DNA of 64,000 nt, from contig NZ_WTUY01000005.1 in NCBI RefSeq assembly GCF_009882945.1, forward strand, positions 371,045 through 435,044, given 5' to 3'. The DNA is from Alcanivorax sp. DP30. GTDB lineage: Bacteria > Pseudomonadota > Gammaproteobacteria > Pseudomonadales > Alcanivoracaceae. The notes under the pieces were generated by a model. That model did not search any database. It saw only the letters and a program-made list of their open reading frames with translations, and was not told where the DNA came from. Positions 34,939 to 49,576 of the stretch are shown here, piece after piece. The translations under genes were made by a program, and so were the position numbers. Each line of letters starts with the position of its first letter. Position 1 is the stretch's first letter.

Positions 34939-36207
34939 GTGAGCAAGAAAATCACCTCCATCCGCGGGATGAATGACATCCTGCCGGAGCAGACCGGCCT
35001 GTGGCAGTGGCTGGAAGGCAAGGTACGCGACGTACTGGCCAGCTACGGCTACCAGGAAATCCGTATGCCCATCGTCGAGCAGACCGACCTGTTCAAGCGC
35101 AGCATTGGTGAAGTGACGGATATCGTCGAAAAGGAAATGTATACCTTTGACGACCGTAACGGTGACAGCCTGACCCTGCGCCCGGAAGGCACCGCCAGCT
35201 GTGTGCGAGCGTGCGAACAACATGGCCTGCTCTATAACCAGGTGCAGCGCCTGTGGTACACAGGCCCCATGTTCCGTCACGAGCGCCCCCAGGCTGGCCG
35301 TTATCGCCAGTTCCACCAGATCGGGGTGGAAACCTTCGGTATGACCGGTCCGGACATTGATGCGGAAGTGATCCTGATGACGGCCCGGCTGTGGAAGGCC
35401 CTGGGACTGAGCGACAAGGTGACCCTGGAACTGAATTCCCTTGGCGACAGCGAAGACCGTGCCCGCTATCGCGATGCGCTGGTCGATTACCTGAAAGCCA
35501 ATTTCGACCAGCTCGATGAGGATTCGCAAAAGCGCCTTGAGCGCAGTCCGTTGCGGGTGCTGGACAGCAAGGATAACGGTACCCGTCAGGTACTGGAAAA
35601 TGCCCCGCAGCTGGCCGATTACCTGAACGACGACGCCCGCGAGCACTTCGACGGCCTGAAAGCCTTGCTGGATGCCAATGGCATTGCTTATAAAGTGAAC
35701 CCGTATCTGGTGCGCGGCCTCGACTATTATGGCAAGACCGTGTTTGAGTGGGTCACCGACGCGCTGGGTGCCCAGGGGACTGTGTGTGCTGGCGGCCGTT
35801 ACGATGGCCTGGTTGAGCAGCTGGGCGGCAAGCCGACCCCGGCGGTGGGTTTCGCCATGGGTGTTGAGCGACTGATTTTGCTCATCGAACAACAAATGCC
35901 GGAACTGTCCGCGCCGGTGGACGTCTATGTGATGGCCATGGGGGATGTGCTGGCCCCCACAATGGCCTTGGCAGAAGAGCTGCGTGATGCACTGCCGGGC
36001 AAGGGTGTGCAGTTACATTGTGGAGGCGGCAGCTTCAAGAGCCAGATGAAAAAAGCCGATCGCAGCGGCGCTGCAGTGGCCTTGATCATCGGCGAAGACG
36101 AGCTGGCCAGTGGTGTGGTGACAGTGAAGCCCTTGCGCGGGCAGGGCGAGCAAGCGCAGGTGGCGCAGGGCGATGTGGCCAACGCGCTGACATCGTTTCT
36201 GGAATAA
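34939..36207 (+). CDS. hisS: histidyl-tRNA synthetase
   Basis: A 422-residue class-II synthetase. Motif 2 reads [20 protein letters not shown]; the histidine-specific [15 protein letters not shown] and the AGGRYDGL motif are intact. The C-terminal anticodon-binding domain is full length. It is in the usual place between ispG and yfgM. Confidence 0.97.
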   Translation: MSKKITSIRGMNDILPEQTGLWQWLEGKVRDVLASYGYQEIRMPIVEQTDLFKRSIGEVTDIVEKEMYTFDDRNGDSLTLRPEGTASCVRACEQHGLLYNQVQRLWYTGPMFRHERPQAGRYRQFHQIGVETFGMTGPDIDAEVILMTARLWKALGLSDKVTLELNSLGDSEDRARYRDALVDYLKANFDQLDEDSQKRLERSPLRVLDSKDNGTRQVLENAPQLADYLNDDAREHFDGLKALLDANGIAYKVNPYLVRGLDYYGKTVFEWVTDALGAQGTVCAGGRYDGLVEQLGGKPTPAVGFAMGVERLILLIEQQMPELSAPVDVYVMAMGDVLAPTMALAEELRDALPGKGVQLHCGGGSFKSQMKKADRSGAAVALIIGEDELASGVVTVKPLRGQGEQAQVAQGDVANALTSFLE

Positions 36208-36210
36208 AGA

Positions 36211-36296
36211 CAGCTACAAGCGACAAGGCGCGATGAGCCCGGGCGCGGCGTTGACGGAAATTGAAAAGCACGGCATTTGCCGCGTTGTAGCTTGCT
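36211..36296. repeat. AGCTTCAAGC-family inverted repeat (hisS-yfgM spacer)
   Basis: CAGCTACAAGCGACAAGGCG at the left and CCGCGTTGTAGCTTG at the right surround a GGGCGCGGCGTTGA core. The same core and right arm recur at 59320-59375, so this is a shorter relative of that element. Confidence 0.65.
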
Positions 36297-36385
36297 TCCC
36301 GACGTCGATAAGAGCGTCCTGGGATACGAAATAAACAAACGCCGGGAAAAACACTTCCGGGTCATAAAAACGAAAGGAGATCAGG

Positions 36386-37027
36386 GTGGTCGATTACATC
36401 CGTGACGAAGAAGAGCAGGCGGAACTGCTCAAGAGCTGGTGGAAAGAGAACGGTACTGCCGCGATCATCACCATTGTGCTGGCCGTGGCGGCGCTGATTG
36501 GCTGGCGTGAGTGGCAGGGCTATCAGGCCGAGCAGTCTGCGGATGCATCAACCCAGTATCAGAGCATGCTGGAGACGCTGGCCAATACCGAGGCGAATGC
36601 CGAGGATGTGTCTGCTAAAGCAGATGCCCTGATCGACGCCTATCCGGGCTCTGCCTATGCGGATCATGCCCGTCTGGCCAAGGCCAGTGTGGCTGTTGAA
36701 GCGGCAGATTATGATCAGGCGGCAGCCCTGCTGGAAGACGTGGCCAATGACGGTGCCACTGACGAATTGACCTACACCGCTTCCTTGCGTCTGGCTCGCA
36801 TCTACCTGCAGCAGCAGGCGTGGGACAAGGCAGAATCTGTACTCGGTGCGACTTTCCCGAAAGCGTTTAACGGCATGGCGCTGGAGCTGCGTGGTGACGT
36901 GGCCAAGGGTCAGGGTGATCTGGCTGCCGCACAGGGCCACTATGCCGAGGCTCTGGAAGTCCTGCAGGACGGTGGTGAAAAAGACCGTGTGCAGATGAAA
37001 CTTGATGATCTGAATACCGCTTCCTGA
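36386..37027 (+). CDS. yfgM: YfgM-like SecYEG-associated TPR protein
   Basis: A 213-residue bitopic protein: a short cytoplasmic N-terminus (MVDYIRDEEEQAELLKSWWK, the YfgM hallmark), a membrane helix about 24-40, then a periplasmic tetratricopeptide-like domain. YfgM works with PpiD at the SecYEG translocon. The start is GTG with AAAGGAG eight bases upstream. bamB follows 11 bases later, as in E. coli. Confidence 0.88.
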   Translation: MVDYIRDEEEQAELLKSWWKENGTAAIITIVLAVAALIGWREWQGYQAEQSADASTQYQSMLETLANTEANAEDVSAKADALIDAYPGSAYADHARLAKASVAVEAADYDQAAALLEDVANDGATDELTYTASLRLARIYLQQQAWDKAESVLGATFPKAFNGMALELRGDVAKGQGDLAAAQGHYAEALEVLQDGGEKDRVQMKLDDLNTAS

Positions 37028-37038
37028 ACAGGATTTTC

Positions 37039-38229
37039 ATGAAAAACCTTCTGCTTCCCCTGTTGCTGGCCGGCCTTGTGCTGGCTGGCTGCAGCTCCAA
37101 CCCCAATGCCATTGAACCCAACGATCTGCCCGACTTTCAGGCCAGCTACAAGGTAAAACGGCTGTGGAGCGAAGGGGTGGGCGATGGCCTTCAGGATAGC
37201 CAGCTGACCCTGCGCCCTGCGGTGACAACACAACAGGTAGTGGCTGGTGATGTGGAAGGCCGGGTGTATGCCATCAATCGTCAGACCGGCAAGCGCCAAT
37301 GGCGAATAAAAACCGGTGACCGGATCGCCGGTGGTTTCTATGCCGGCTATGGCATGGTGCTCTACGGCACCCGTGAGGGCATGGCCGTGGCGCTGGATGC
37401 AGAGACGGGCGAAACACGCTGGCGTACCCAGCTCACCGGTGAGGCGCTGGCCATTCCGGTGAGTGACGGCAATCTGGCCATTTTCCAGACTCAGGATGGC
37501 CATGTTGCAGGCCTGGATGCGGAAACCGGCGAGCAGCGCTGGGATTATGAAACTCCACCCCCGACCCTGACCCTGCGTGGCCTTGCCCAACCCACGATTG
37601 CTGGGGACAAGGTTTACGCGGGCTTTGCCAACGCCAAGGTGGTGGCACTGGATCTTGCGGGTGGAGTCCCCGTTTGGGAAAAGCGCATCGCGGAGGCCAC
37701 TGGTCGTTCGGAACTTGATCGCCTGGTTGACGTGGATGGCAATCTGATTGTGGAAGGCGGCGGAGTGTTTGCTGTCAGCTTCCAGGGCAAGATCAGCGTC
37801 ATGGACCAGGATACCGGGCGTCAGTACTGGGACAAGCCCATGTCCAGTGCCACCGCGATCAGCAGCAACGGCGCCGGCAGCTTGTTCGTCGCCGATGATG
37901 TGGGGGTGGTGCGCGCGGTAGACCAGCGCGGAGGTGCTGTGCTCTGGAAGCAGGACAAGCTCTATGGCCGTCGTCTTACCGGCACGGCCTACCAGGATGG
38001 TCTGGTCGCAGTGGGTGATTTCGAGGGGTATATCCACTGGCTGGATGCGGAAGACGGCAGCATTGTCGCCCGCGAGCGTCATGATGGTGATGGTTTCGCC
38101 GGTACCCCGGTGGGCTATGACGATGTGCTTTATGTGGTTGGCTTTGATGGCAAGCTCTCGGCCTATCAGCTGACCCCCCGCAAGCCGTCGTTCTGGAAGC
38201 GGGTGTTCTCCTCGGATGAGGAAGAATAA
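37039..38229 (+). CDS. bamB: outer-membrane assembly lipoprotein BamB
   Basis: A 396-residue lipoprotein: signal ends LAGC (Cys18), then an eight-bladed PQQ-type beta-propeller with blades such as GRVYAINRQTGKRQWR and GYIHWLDAEDGSIVARE. It is a periplasmic subunit of the BAM complex that folds outer-membrane proteins. The 198 bases to der contain no gene; a G+C-rich inverted repeat follows the stop. Confidence 0.94.
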   Translation: MKNLLLPLLLAGLVLAGCSSNPNAIEPNDLPDFQASYKVKRLWSEGVGDGLQDSQLTLRPAVTTQQVVAGDVEGRVYAINRQTGKRQWRIKTGDRIAGGFYAGYGMVLYGTREGMAVALDAETGETRWRTQLTGEALAIPVSDGNLAIFQTQDGHVAGLDAETGEQRWDYETPPPTLTLRGLAQPTIAGDKVYAGFANAKVVALDLAGGVPVWEKRIAEATGRSELDRLVDVDGNLIVEGGGVFAVSFQGKISVMDQDTGRQYWDKPMSSATAISSNGAGSLFVADDVGVVRAVDQRGGAVLWKQDKLYGRRLTGTAYQDGLVAVGDFEGYIHWLDAEDGSIVARERHDGDGFAGTPVGYDDVLYVVGFDGKLSAYQLTPRKPSFWKRVFSSDEEE

Positions 38230-38427
38230 GACCGCAGGTCAAGTGAGGCAGTGGGCAGGCGCATGGCCTGTCCTGCCCCATGACCCTGCAAGGGTTCCGG
38301 GGCATTCCTGTTACGTCCCTGAGGGGGAGTGTTCCCGTCCTGCCAGCAGATAATCCCGTTTTCTTCTCTCCGCCTTACACTCCGATTTGCGTTACCATAG
38401 CGCCCAAACATTCTTGTAGAGACACCT

Positions 38428-39834
38428 ATGAAGCCGGTTATCGCCCTGGTGGGGCGGCCCAATGTGGGCAAATCCACCCTGTTCAATCGTCTGACCCGGA
38501 CCCGGGATGCCCTGGTGGCAGATTTTCCCGGCCTTACCCGTGACCGTAAATACGGTGACGGCAGGCTTGGCGACTACCTGTATACCGTGGTGGATACCGG
38601 CGGGATCGGTGAAAACGACGACGGCATTGATGTACCGATGACCGAACAATCGTTGGCAGCCGTTGGCGAAGCGGATCTGGTGATGTTCCTGGTCGACGGC
38701 CGGGCAGGCCTCACTGCGGCGGACGAGCAGATTGCCAATGAACTGCGCAAGCTCCCCAAACCGACCTATCTGGTGGTCAACAAGACCGACGGCATCGACC
38801 CGGACACCGCCATGGCAGATTTTTACGCCCTTGGCATGACCGAGGTGTTGCCCATCGCAGCGGCCCATGGTCGAGGCGTGCGCAGCATGATCGAAACCGT
38901 GCTGGAAGCGTTCCCGGATCTTGAGCCCTACTATAATGAAGAGGGTGAGCCGGTCGATACCGACGATGGCAGCATCCGGGTGGCGGTACTGGGGCGTCCC
39001 AATGTGGGCAAGTCCACCCTGATCAATCGCATGCTGGGTGAAGAACGGGTAGTGGTGTTCGATCACGCCGGCACCACCCGTGACTCCATCGAGGTGCCCT
39101 TCGAGCGGATGGGCAAGGCTTACACCCTGATCGATACCGCCGGAGTGCGACGCCGTGGCAAGGTGTTCGAGATGGTGGAGAAATTCTCGGTCATCAAGGC
39201 CTTGCAGGCAGTGGATGCTGCCCAGGTGGTGGTGGTCGTGATTGATGCCCGGGAAGGGATCACCGACCAGGATTTGCATCTTTTGGGTTATGTTCTCGAT
39301 AGCGGTCGCGCCCTTATGATAGCGGTTAACAAATGGGACGGGCTGGATGCCGACCACAAGGAGCGGGTGCGAATCGAACTGGGCCGCCGGCTGGAATTTG
39401 CTCCCTGGGTGAAGATCAAGTTCATTTCGGCGCTTCATGGTACCGGGGTGGGCGATCTCTGGGGTATGGTGGAGAAGGCGTGGGACAGTGCGTTCATCAA
39501 GATCGGCACCAACGAGATGACCCGGATCATGGAGTCCATTCTGGCCGGGCATCCGCCGCCCCGAAATGGTCGTTTCCGGGCCAAGCTGCGATATGCCCAT
39601 ATGGGAGGCAACAACCCGCCCACCATTGTGCTGCATGGCAACCGCACGGAATCCCTGCCAAACAGTTACAAGCGTTTCCTGGAAAATCGCTTCAGGGAAG
39701 TAATGAAACTGGAAGGCACGCCCATTCGGTTGGAGTTCAAATCCGGCTCCAACCCCTATGAGGGCAAGAAGAATGTGTTGACCGATCGACAGGCTCACAA
39801 GCGGCGTCGGATGATCAAACGCATGAAAAAATAG
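38428..39834 (+). CDS. der: ribosome-assembly GTPase Der (EngA)
   Basis: A 468-residue protein with two tandem GTPase domains. The first P-loop is GRPNVGKST at 9-17, the second the same motif at 189-197; both DTGG/DTAG switch II motifs ([18 protein letters not shown]) and NKTD/NKWD motifs are intact. A KH-like C-terminal domain ends in a basic tail ([12 protein letters not shown]). It acts in 50S subunit assembly and ends the conserved block. Confidence 0.97.
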   Translation: MKPVIALVGRPNVGKSTLFNRLTRTRDALVADFPGLTRDRKYGDGRLGDYLYTVVDTGGIGENDDGIDVPMTEQSLAAVGEADLVMFLVDGRAGLTAADEQIANELRKLPKPTYLVVNKTDGIDPDTAMADFYALGMTEVLPIAAAHGRGVRSMIETVLEAFPDLEPYYNEEGEPVDTDDGSIRVAVLGRPNVGKSTLINRMLGEERVVVFDHAGTTRDSIEVPFERMGKAYTLIDTAGVRRRGKVFEMVEKFSVIKALQAVDAAQVVVVVIDAREGITDQDLHLLGYVLDSGRALMIAVNKWDGLDADHKERVRIELGRRLEFAPWVKIKFISALHGTGVGDLWGMVEKAWDSAFIKIGTNEMTRIMESILAGHPPPRNGRFRAKLRYAHMGGNNPPTIVLHGNRTESLPNSYKRFLENRFREVMKLEGTPIRLEFKSGSNPYEGKKNVLTDRQAHKRRRMIKRMKK

Positions 39835-39860
39835 GACATTAACTTCAGGGAGGAGTTGCC

Positions 39861-41975
39861 ATCAAACGTCGGGGGATGTGGGGAGCAATAACGGCAATCG
39901 TCTTGTCGCCAGCGGCATGGGCCATGGAGCCCATGATGCCCCTTGATGGCAATTCCACCATGGTGCTGACTCCTGCACGGGTCAGCCAGCCCCAGTCAGA
40001 AGCCCCTGCCAGTGTCACGGTGATTGACCGTAATCTGATCGAAGCCAGCGGCGCTCGCGAACTCTACGAAGTCCTCAAACTGGTGCCAGGCATGTCTGCC
40101 GTGAAGGTGGATGGCAATGTGCCCACCGTGGCCTATCACGGCACCCAGGCCCGTGATACCCGCCGCATGCTGGTGCTACTTGATGGTCGCAGCCAGTACC
40201 AACCCGGTCTTTCCCGGGTGAACTGGAATGACATGCCGGTGGATATTCAGGATGTGGAGCGCATCGAAGTCACCCGTGGCCCCGCCGCAGCAGCCTACGG
40301 AGCCAACGCCTTTACTGCCGTTATCAACATCATTACCCGTGATCCCCGCGATATCAGTGGTAACAGTATTTCCATCGCAGCAGGCAACAACGCAATACGC
40401 GATGGCCGCGCTGCTGCCGCCGGTCAAAGTGAAGATATGGCCTGGCGGGCCTCAGTGGCACGCCGTGCAGATGATGGTTACGACGAACCCTTGGAGGGCA
40501 GCAAGCTCCCGGACGCCAAGCGCATTGAAACCCTGAACAGCGAGTGGCTATGGACGGCTGATGAGAAAAATACGTTTGCTATTCAGGCGGGCGGCAGCAC
40601 CAGTCGACTGGAGCGGCTGCAGGACGGAGGGGCTGCCAGTCTGGGCGAATACCGTCAGGACCCGGTGCAGAAGGGCGAGCGCGCTTTCCTGCAACTGGAG
40701 TGGCAGCATGCCTTCAGTCAGACTCACCAACTCAAACTCACCGGCTACGGGCAGTACAACAACGAAGTGACAGACTTCAAGGTCTGTTACTTTGATCCCG
40801 TTACCGGGCAGATCGGGCCCGGCGGCGGGCTGTTCTTTTCCCGGGAGCTGCGAGACCTGTTTCTGGCCAATAATGGTGACATCGATGCCACGCTTGGCGC
40901 CGCACTCTCGAACCCGGCGGTGCTTTCCCGCTACGGTGCACTGGCAGGCCTGAATGAAGATTTCTGTGCCGTCAACGAGCTGGATATTCAGGAGGAACGC
41001 TACGATCTGGAGGTGCAGGATACTCTGCAGATCACCGACCGCTTGCGACTGGTCAGTGGGCTGAATGTGCGCCAGGATCGCGCCATCTCGCAGACGTATC
41101 TCTCTGGCACCGAGGAAAACCTGAGCTATCGTGCTTTTGGTAACCTGTCAGCGGAAGTGATCCGCAATGTGCTGGTGAACCTGGGTGGCTACTGGGAGCA
41201 CGACGAGATTAGCGGCAAGCACTTCAGCCCACGGGCCGGAGTGAACTGGCGCTTTCTGCCGGGCCACAGTTTACGCTATGTCTATTCCGAAGCGGTGCGC
41301 ACCCCGGACATCTATGAGGAGCGGGCGCATACCAATATCCGCGCTTATGAAATGCGTCAGCCGTTTGCCTCAGATGCCAATGGGCTTCTGGGTTGGTCTC
41401 CGGCCTATTTCTTCGTCACCCGCACCAGCCCGGGCACCCTGGAGCCTGAGGAAATACGCTCCTGGGAAGTCGGTTATTTCGGGCAGTTGCGCATGCTGGA
41501 TCTGGATGTCCGCTATTTCCAGGAAACCCTCACTAATCTGCTCAGCCATGCCCTTAATCCCTTCGAGTTTGAACCGAACAACGAAGGTGAGGTATTCCAC
41601 CAGGGGACCGAGGCGCAGCTGACCTGGCGCCCGTCAGTGAACCATCTTGTTCGTGGTACCGGGGCGCATATCCACACCCGCACCAACAAGAAGACGGAGG
41701 GCCGGCTGGCGGCGCGCGATAGCGCCAGCCTCCTGTGGGCCTGGCAGCTTACCGATAACTGGGGTTTCAGTACCGCGTACTATCTGTTCGATGCCTATAA
41801 TGACAATGTGTTCGAGCGCGTGGATGCGCAGCTCCGTTTCCGGCACCAGCTGGCAGGGAGTGAAGTGGAATGGAAGGCCGTGGTGCAGCATGCACTGAAC
41901 AAGGCTCCACTGGTGTTTGAAGAAAATCGATATGCCGAAGACAGGATGTGGCTCGGGATGTCGGTGAGGTTCTGA
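39861..41975 (+). CDS. TonB-dependent outer-membrane receptor, possible AUC start
   Basis: About 704 residues. The N-terminal plug has ASVTVIDRNLIEASGA, RRMLVLLDGRSQY and VERIEVTRGPAAAAYGANAF; the rest is a 22-strand-type beta-barrel ending in aromatic-rich LGMSVRF. The first ATG is at 39876, but the strong GGGAGGAG ribosome site at 39848-39855 is 20 bases away from it and is ideally placed for ATC at 39861. Starting there gives KRRGMWGAITAIVLSPAAWA, a proper signal peptide with a basic head that the ATG start lacks. An in-frame TAA at 39840 rules out earlier starts. The ligand is unknown; the two downstream genes suggest sensing. Confidence 0.85.
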   Translation: MKRRGMWGAITAIVLSPAAWAMEPMMPLDGNSTMVLTPARVSQPQSEAPASVTVIDRNLIEASGARELYEVLKLVPGMSAVKVDGNVPTVAYHGTQARDTRRMLVLLDGRSQYQPGLSRVNWNDMPVDIQDVERIEVTRGPAAAAYGANAFTAVINIITRDPRDISGNSISIAAGNNAIRDGRAAAAGQSEDMAWRASVARRADDGYDEPLEGSKLPDAKRIETLNSEWLWTADEKNTFAIQAGGSTSRLERLQDGGAASLGEYRQDPVQKGERAFLQLEWQHAFSQTHQLKLTGYGQYNNEVTDFKVCYFDPVTGQIGPGGGLFFSRELRDLFLANNGDIDATLGAALSNPAVLSRYGALAGLNEDFCAVNELDIQEERYDLEVQDTLQITDRLRLVSGLNVRQDRAISQTYLSGTEENLSYRAFGNLSAEVIRNVLVNLGGYWEHDEISGKHFSPRAGVNWRFLPGHSLRYVYSEAVRTPDIYEERAHTNIRAYEMRQPFASDANGLLGWSPAYFFVTRTSPGTLEPEEIRSWEVGYFGQLRMLDLDVRYFQETLTNLLSHALNPFEFEPNNEGEVFHQGTEAQLTWRPSVNHLVRGTGAHIHTRTNKKTEGRLAARDSASLLWAWQLTDNWGFSTAYYLFDAYNDNVFERVDAQLRFRHQLAGSEVEWKAVVQHALNKAPLVFEENRYAEDRMWLGMSVRF

Positions 41976-41976
41976 C

Positions 41977-42834
41977 ATGAGGGTTCAACAAGGATGTTGG
42001 CTGTTATTTCTCTGGCTGTTGTTATCGTCGGAGTCCCTGCTCGCTCGCCAGAACCTTCTGATTTATGTTCAGGCCGCTGAGGGCCCATTCAAAAGCGGCT
42101 TCGTAAATGCCCTGCAGGGCAGCAATGCCGATATTCGCCTCGCCCCGTCCGGGGAGAGTGCCGAGCTGATCATCGCCTTGGGTGATGACGCCTTTTCCCG
42201 TTCAGCTCCTTATGGCAAGCCTGTGCTGGGCGTATTTGTCAGCCGTGGGCTTGAAGAGAAGTTGCGCCGCAAGGGCTGCCATTGCGCCGCGATCTGGGCG
42301 GGCGTGGCTCTCAACGATCAGTTGGCCATGCTTCAGCTGATGATGCCGGTCGCGGCCAATGTGGGCGTGATTCTTGGTCGCAACAGTGCCTGGTCGGAAG
42401 GCACGGTGAAGGAGTACCGTGGCCGGCTGGGGTTGAAGCTGTTCAAGGTGGATGATCAGACGCAGCTAGGGCGTGTGTTGCGTGACGAGCTGGATGAGCT
42501 GGATGCACTGGTTCTGCCTGTGGATGAACAGCTATTTGGTCCGGACAGTGCCAAGCTGGTACTGCTGACCAGTTACCGGCTGCGGCGCCCGGTGTTTGGT
42601 CCTGATCAGAGCTATGTCCATGCAGGCAGTGCTGCAAGCCTGTTCGCCAGCGGCGGCGATCTGGTGTCCGAGACACTAATTCAGATCGAGGCCTTTAGTC
42701 AGCGTCGCCGTTTTCGTCGTTCCGGGTTTGTGCATACGCCGTCGGTGATCGTGAACGAGCATGTGGCCAACAGTTTCGACATGCGTTTCCATGATTCCGA
42801 AGCCCTGCGTTCTGCCCTGGAGGTGATGCCGTGA
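41977..42834 (+). CDS. periplasmic ABC-type substrate-binding-like protein without a transporter
   Basis: A 285-residue exported protein: signal peptide about 1-23 (LLFLWLLLSSESLLA), then an alpha/beta fold resembling the TrpX-type ABC substrate-binding family (AELIIALGDDAFS, MPVAANVGVILGRNS, DALVLPVDEQLFG, VFGPDQSYVHAGSAASLFA). No permease or ATPase is nearby. It starts one base after the TonB receptor stop and overlaps the histidine kinase gene by four bases, so the three are an operon. Inference: it passes ligand information from the receptor to the kinase's periplasmic domain. Confidence 0.75.
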   Translation: MRVQQGCWLLFLWLLLSSESLLARQNLLIYVQAAEGPFKSGFVNALQGSNADIRLAPSGESAELIIALGDDAFSRSAPYGKPVLGVFVSRGLEEKLRRKGCHCAAIWAGVALNDQLAMLQLMMPVAANVGVILGRNSAWSEGTVKEYRGRLGLKLFKVDDQTQLGRVLRDELDELDALVLPVDEQLFGPDSAKLVLLTSYRLRRPVFGPDQSYVHAGSAASLFASGGDLVSETLIQIEAFSQRRRFRRSGFVHTPSVIVNEHVANSFDMRFHDSEALRSALEVMP

Positions 42835-44694
42835 AGACCGGGCCGGGTATTCGCAAGCAGCTCCAGATACTGGGCGTGGTCCCGGCGCTGTTCATGCTGG
42901 GCCTGTTGCTGGTGGCGCTCACCTGGCAACGGTTCGAGGATGCTGACCGGGATTTGCAGGCGCTGGGCAGTTTCATGGCTTCCCAGCTGGCGTCGTCATC
43001 GGAGTACGGTGTTCTGGCGGGCAACTACAGCGACCTGCGTCGTCAGGCCCAACTGGCCATGCAGCAGGCAGACCTGCAGTATGTGGTGTTCCGTGATAAC
43101 GATGGCAAGGTGCTGCTCTACGAAGGGCGCCAGGATCGGGTGGCTGGCACAAGCATCATCGAATTCCATTCCGGGATTTATCGTCAGCCGCTTCTGGACA
43201 CCGATACCCTGCGCGTTTCCGCCGTGACCCGGGATTCCCCGGTGCGTATCGGTGAAGTGGTGCTGGGTATGTCCAGTTCACGGCTGCTGGCAAGACAGAA
43301 AGAGATCCTGCTGGCGAGCCTGATTCCCGCCTTGTCGGCCATGATTCTGGGACTCTGGATCGCCCACTATCTGACGCGCCAGATTGCCTCGCCACTCAAT
43401 TACCTGTCCGGCCTGTTGCGCACCTTGCGTGGCGGGGATTACCACGTGCGCGGTAACAGCCCGCTGCAGGGCGAGCTGGGCGATCTGCAAAGCGATATCA
43501 ACCAGCTGGCGGGCAGTCTTGAGGAGGCCAGGATCGATCAGCAGAGCGCGATCAATGAACTGCAGGCCGCCCACAAGCAGGCTCAGACCGCCAGCCAGGC
43601 CAAGAGTGATTTCCTGGCCATGATGAGCCATGAGCTGCGCACCCCCATGAATGGCGTGCTGGGCATGCTGCAATTACTGGAGCAGACCTGCCAGAGCGAA
43701 GAGCAGCATGAATATACCCAGGTAGCGCTGGAATCCACCGGGCACCTGCTGGATGTGATCAACGATATTCTTGATTTCTCACGCATCGAAGCTGGCCGCA
43801 TGGATCTGGATCCGGTGTTCTTCGAGCTGGCCCCGTTGCTGGACAACTGCCTGTCCACGTTCCGTTATCTGGCAGAAAAGAAGGGATTGTATCTACACCT
43901 TGAGAAAAGCCCGCTGATCAGCAGCAAGCTGGTGCGTACCGATCCGACACGGTTGCGGCAAGTGCTCAATAACCTGATCTCCAATGCCATCAAATTTACC
44001 AATGAAGGCGGCATTACGGTGACCGCCACAGCGCACCAGGTTCGTGAAGACTGGCTGGACGTGAACCTGTCGGTGGTGGATACCGGTATTGGTATACCCG
44101 AAGACAAGCAGTCTCGCTTGTTTCAGGCTTTTTCCCAGGTGGATTCCTCCACCTCCCGGCGTTTTGGTGGTACCGGTCTGGGACTGGCCATTGCACGGCG
44201 GCTTAGTGAAATGCTGGGCGGCACCCTGGCCCTGTCCAGCTCGGAAGGTGGTGGCAGTACCTTCACCGTGTCGTTGCGGTTGTTCTACCGTCATGAAGTC
44301 ACGGATGACCGTGAAATCGTGTTGATCGGACATGATGAAGAGCCGCGAACGCTCAACGGTCTGGTGCTGCTGGTAGAAGACAATGAAGTCAATCTGATGG
44401 TGGCGCGGCGGATTCTGGAACAAATGGGCGTTACCGTGGTGACGGCAGTGAATGGCCGGGAGGCGCTGACCAAGGTAGAGCAGCGGGATTTCGATTGCAT
44501 CCTCATGGATGTACAGATGCCGGTCATGGATGGCATGGAAGCGACCCGTCGATTACGCCAGTGGGAGCGTGAGCAGGGCAGGGTGCCCATGCCGGTCATC
44601 GCGCTGACCGCCAATGCCATGGAGGAAGAGCGGGAGCGTTGTCTCAGTGCCGGCATGAATGCGCATCTTGCCAAGCCCTTCCGGCGCCAGCAGC

Positions 44695-47787
<3,093 letters not shown>

Positions 47788-47800
47788 TTTGTGTAAAGTG

Positions 47801-47901
47801 GTCGGACGTCTGAGGTCAGACGTCTGACGCCGGAATCGGTCGGGGTTATCTCCGGCCGTTTTGTTTTCAAAGCGTCCGACGTCAGACATCCGACGTCAGA
47901 C
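47801..47901. repeat. GTCGGACGTC-family palindromic repeat (guaB-guaA spacer)
   Basis: GTCGGACGTCTGAGGTCAGA and CGTCTGACG on the left, a TTTTGTTTTC centre, and GCGTCCGACGTCAGACATCC plus GACGTCAGAC on the right. It is the largest copy, with two units per arm. Confidence 0.78.
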
Positions 47902-47956
47902 CCGTAACCAACAGGCCCGGCGCCAACCGTCGGCAACCACCGCGGGATAGAACCCC

Positions 47957-49528
47957 ATGCAAGATATTCATGCCCAGCGCATCCTCATCCTGGACTTTGG
48001 TTCCCAGTACACCCAGCTGATTGCCCGCCGTGTGCGTGAGATCGGTGTCTACTGTGAGATTCGTGCCTTCGACATGACCGCTGAGGAAATCAGCGAGTTT
48101 GCGCCCAAGGGCATCATCCTGTCTGGTGGTCCGGAGTCGGTCACCGCTGCGCAAACCCCACGGGCCCCTGAAGCAGTGTTCGACGCCGGCGTGCCGGTGC
48201 TGGGTATCTGCTACGGCATGCAGACCATGGCCGAGCAGCTGGGTGGCAAGGTCATTGCCGGCGAGAAGCATGAGTTTGGTTATGCCCGTGTGGAAAAGGC
48301 GGAAAAAAATGGCCTGCTGGACGGCATTGTTGACCATGAAGAGCAGGGCAAGGAATACCTTGATGTGTGGATGAGTCACGGTGATCGCGTGGGCGAAATG
48401 CCGGCGGGATTCCAGACCATCGCTACCACGGGTAGCTGCCCGATTGCCGGCATGGCCAACGATGAAAAGCGTTTCTATGGTATCCAGTTCCACCCGGAAG
48501 TGACGCACACCTTGCAAGGTGGCCGCCTGCTGGAGCGCTTCGTTCGCGAGCTGTGCGAATGTGAGGCTCTGTGGACGCCTAGCAACATTATCAACGATGC
48601 CATCGAGACCATCCGTGAGCAGGTGGGGTCTGACGACGTCATTCTCGGTCTGTCCGGGGGTGTGGATTCTTCTGTGGTAGCGGCCCTGCTCCACAAGGCG
48701 ATCGGCAAGCAGCTTACCTGTGTGTTTGTGGATAACGGCCTGCTGCGTCACCAGGAAGGTGATCAGGTCATGGAGATGTTTGCCGACAACATGGGTGTAA
48801 AAGTCATCCGTGTGGACGCCGAAGACAACTTCCTGGGCAAACTGGCCGGCGAAGCCGACCCGGAAAAGAAGCGCAAGATCATTGGCAACACCTTCATTGA
48901 TATCTTCGACGAAGAAGCCAGCAAACTGAAGAATGCCAACTGGCTGGCCCAGGGCACTATCTACCCGGATGTGATTGAGTCTGCCGCCAGCAAGACCGGC
49001 AAGGCCCACGTGATCAAGAGCCATCACAACGTGGGTGGTCTGCCGGAAGACATGAAGCTCAAGCTGGTAGAGCCGCTGCGTGAACTGTTCAAGGACGAAG
49101 TGCGCAAGATCGGCCTGGAGCTGGGCCTGCCCTACGACATGGTCTACCGTCACCCCTTCCCGGGCCCGGGTCTGGGGGTACGTATTCTCGGCGAAGTGAA
49201 GAAAGAATATGCCGATACCCTGCGTCTGGCGGACCACATCTTCATTGAAGAACTGCGCGCCGCCGGCCTTTACCACAAGACCAGTCAGGCCTTCGCTGTG
49301 TTCTTGCCGGTGAAATCTGTTGGCGTCGTCGGCGATGCCCGCCGTTATGAATACGTGGTGGCCCTGCGCGCCGTGGAAACCATCGACTTCATGACCGCTC
49401 GTTGGGCGCACCTGCCCTACGAGTTCCTGGAACTGGTTTCCAGCCGCATCATCAACGAAATCCCGGGCATCAGCCGGGTGACCTACGACATTTCGTCCAA
49501 ACCCCCGGCGACGATTGAGTGGGAATAA
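47957..49528 (+). CDS. guaA: GMP synthase (glutamine-hydrolysing)
   Basis: A 523-residue two-domain enzyme making GMP from XMP. The class-I glutamine amidotransferase part has nucleophile Cys85 in GICYGMQ and the His-Glu pair in FHPEVTHT. The synthetase part has the PP-loop LSGGVDSSV and the dimerisation domain ending [10 protein letters not shown] strong terminator follows the stop. Confidence 0.97.
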   Translation: MQDIHAQRILILDFGSQYTQLIARRVREIGVYCEIRAFDMTAEEISEFAPKGIILSGGPESVTAAQTPRAPEAVFDAGVPVLGICYGMQTMAEQLGGKVIAGEKHEFGYARVEKAEKNGLLDGIVDHEEQGKEYLDVWMSHGDRVGEMPAGFQTIATTGSCPIAGMANDEKRFYGIQFHPEVTHTLQGGRLLERFVRELCECEALWTPSNIINDAIETIREQVGSDDVILGLSGGVDSSVVAALLHKAIGKQLTCVFVDNGLLRHQEGDQVMEMFADNMGVKVIRVDAEDNFLGKLAGEADPEKKRKIIGNTFIDIFDEEASKLKNANWLAQGTIYPDVIESAASKTGKAHVIKSHHNVGGLPEDMKLKLVEPLRELFKDEVRKIGLELGLPYDMVYRHPFPGPGLGVRILGEVKKEYADTLRLADHIFIEELRAAGLYHKTSQAFAVFLPVKSVGVVGDARRYEYVVALRAVETIDFMTARWAHLPYEFLELVSSRIINEIPGISRVTYDISSKPPATIEWE

Positions 49529-49545
49529 TCCCTTAGCGGAACAGG

Positions 49546-49576
49546 AAAAGGGCGGTCAACTGACCGCCCTTTTTTT
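49546..49576 (+). terminator. rho-independent terminator of guaBA
   Basis: AAGGGCGGTCA-ac-TGACCGCCCTT, a perfect stem directly followed by seven or more T residues, starts 18 bases after the guaA stop. Confidence 0.93.
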
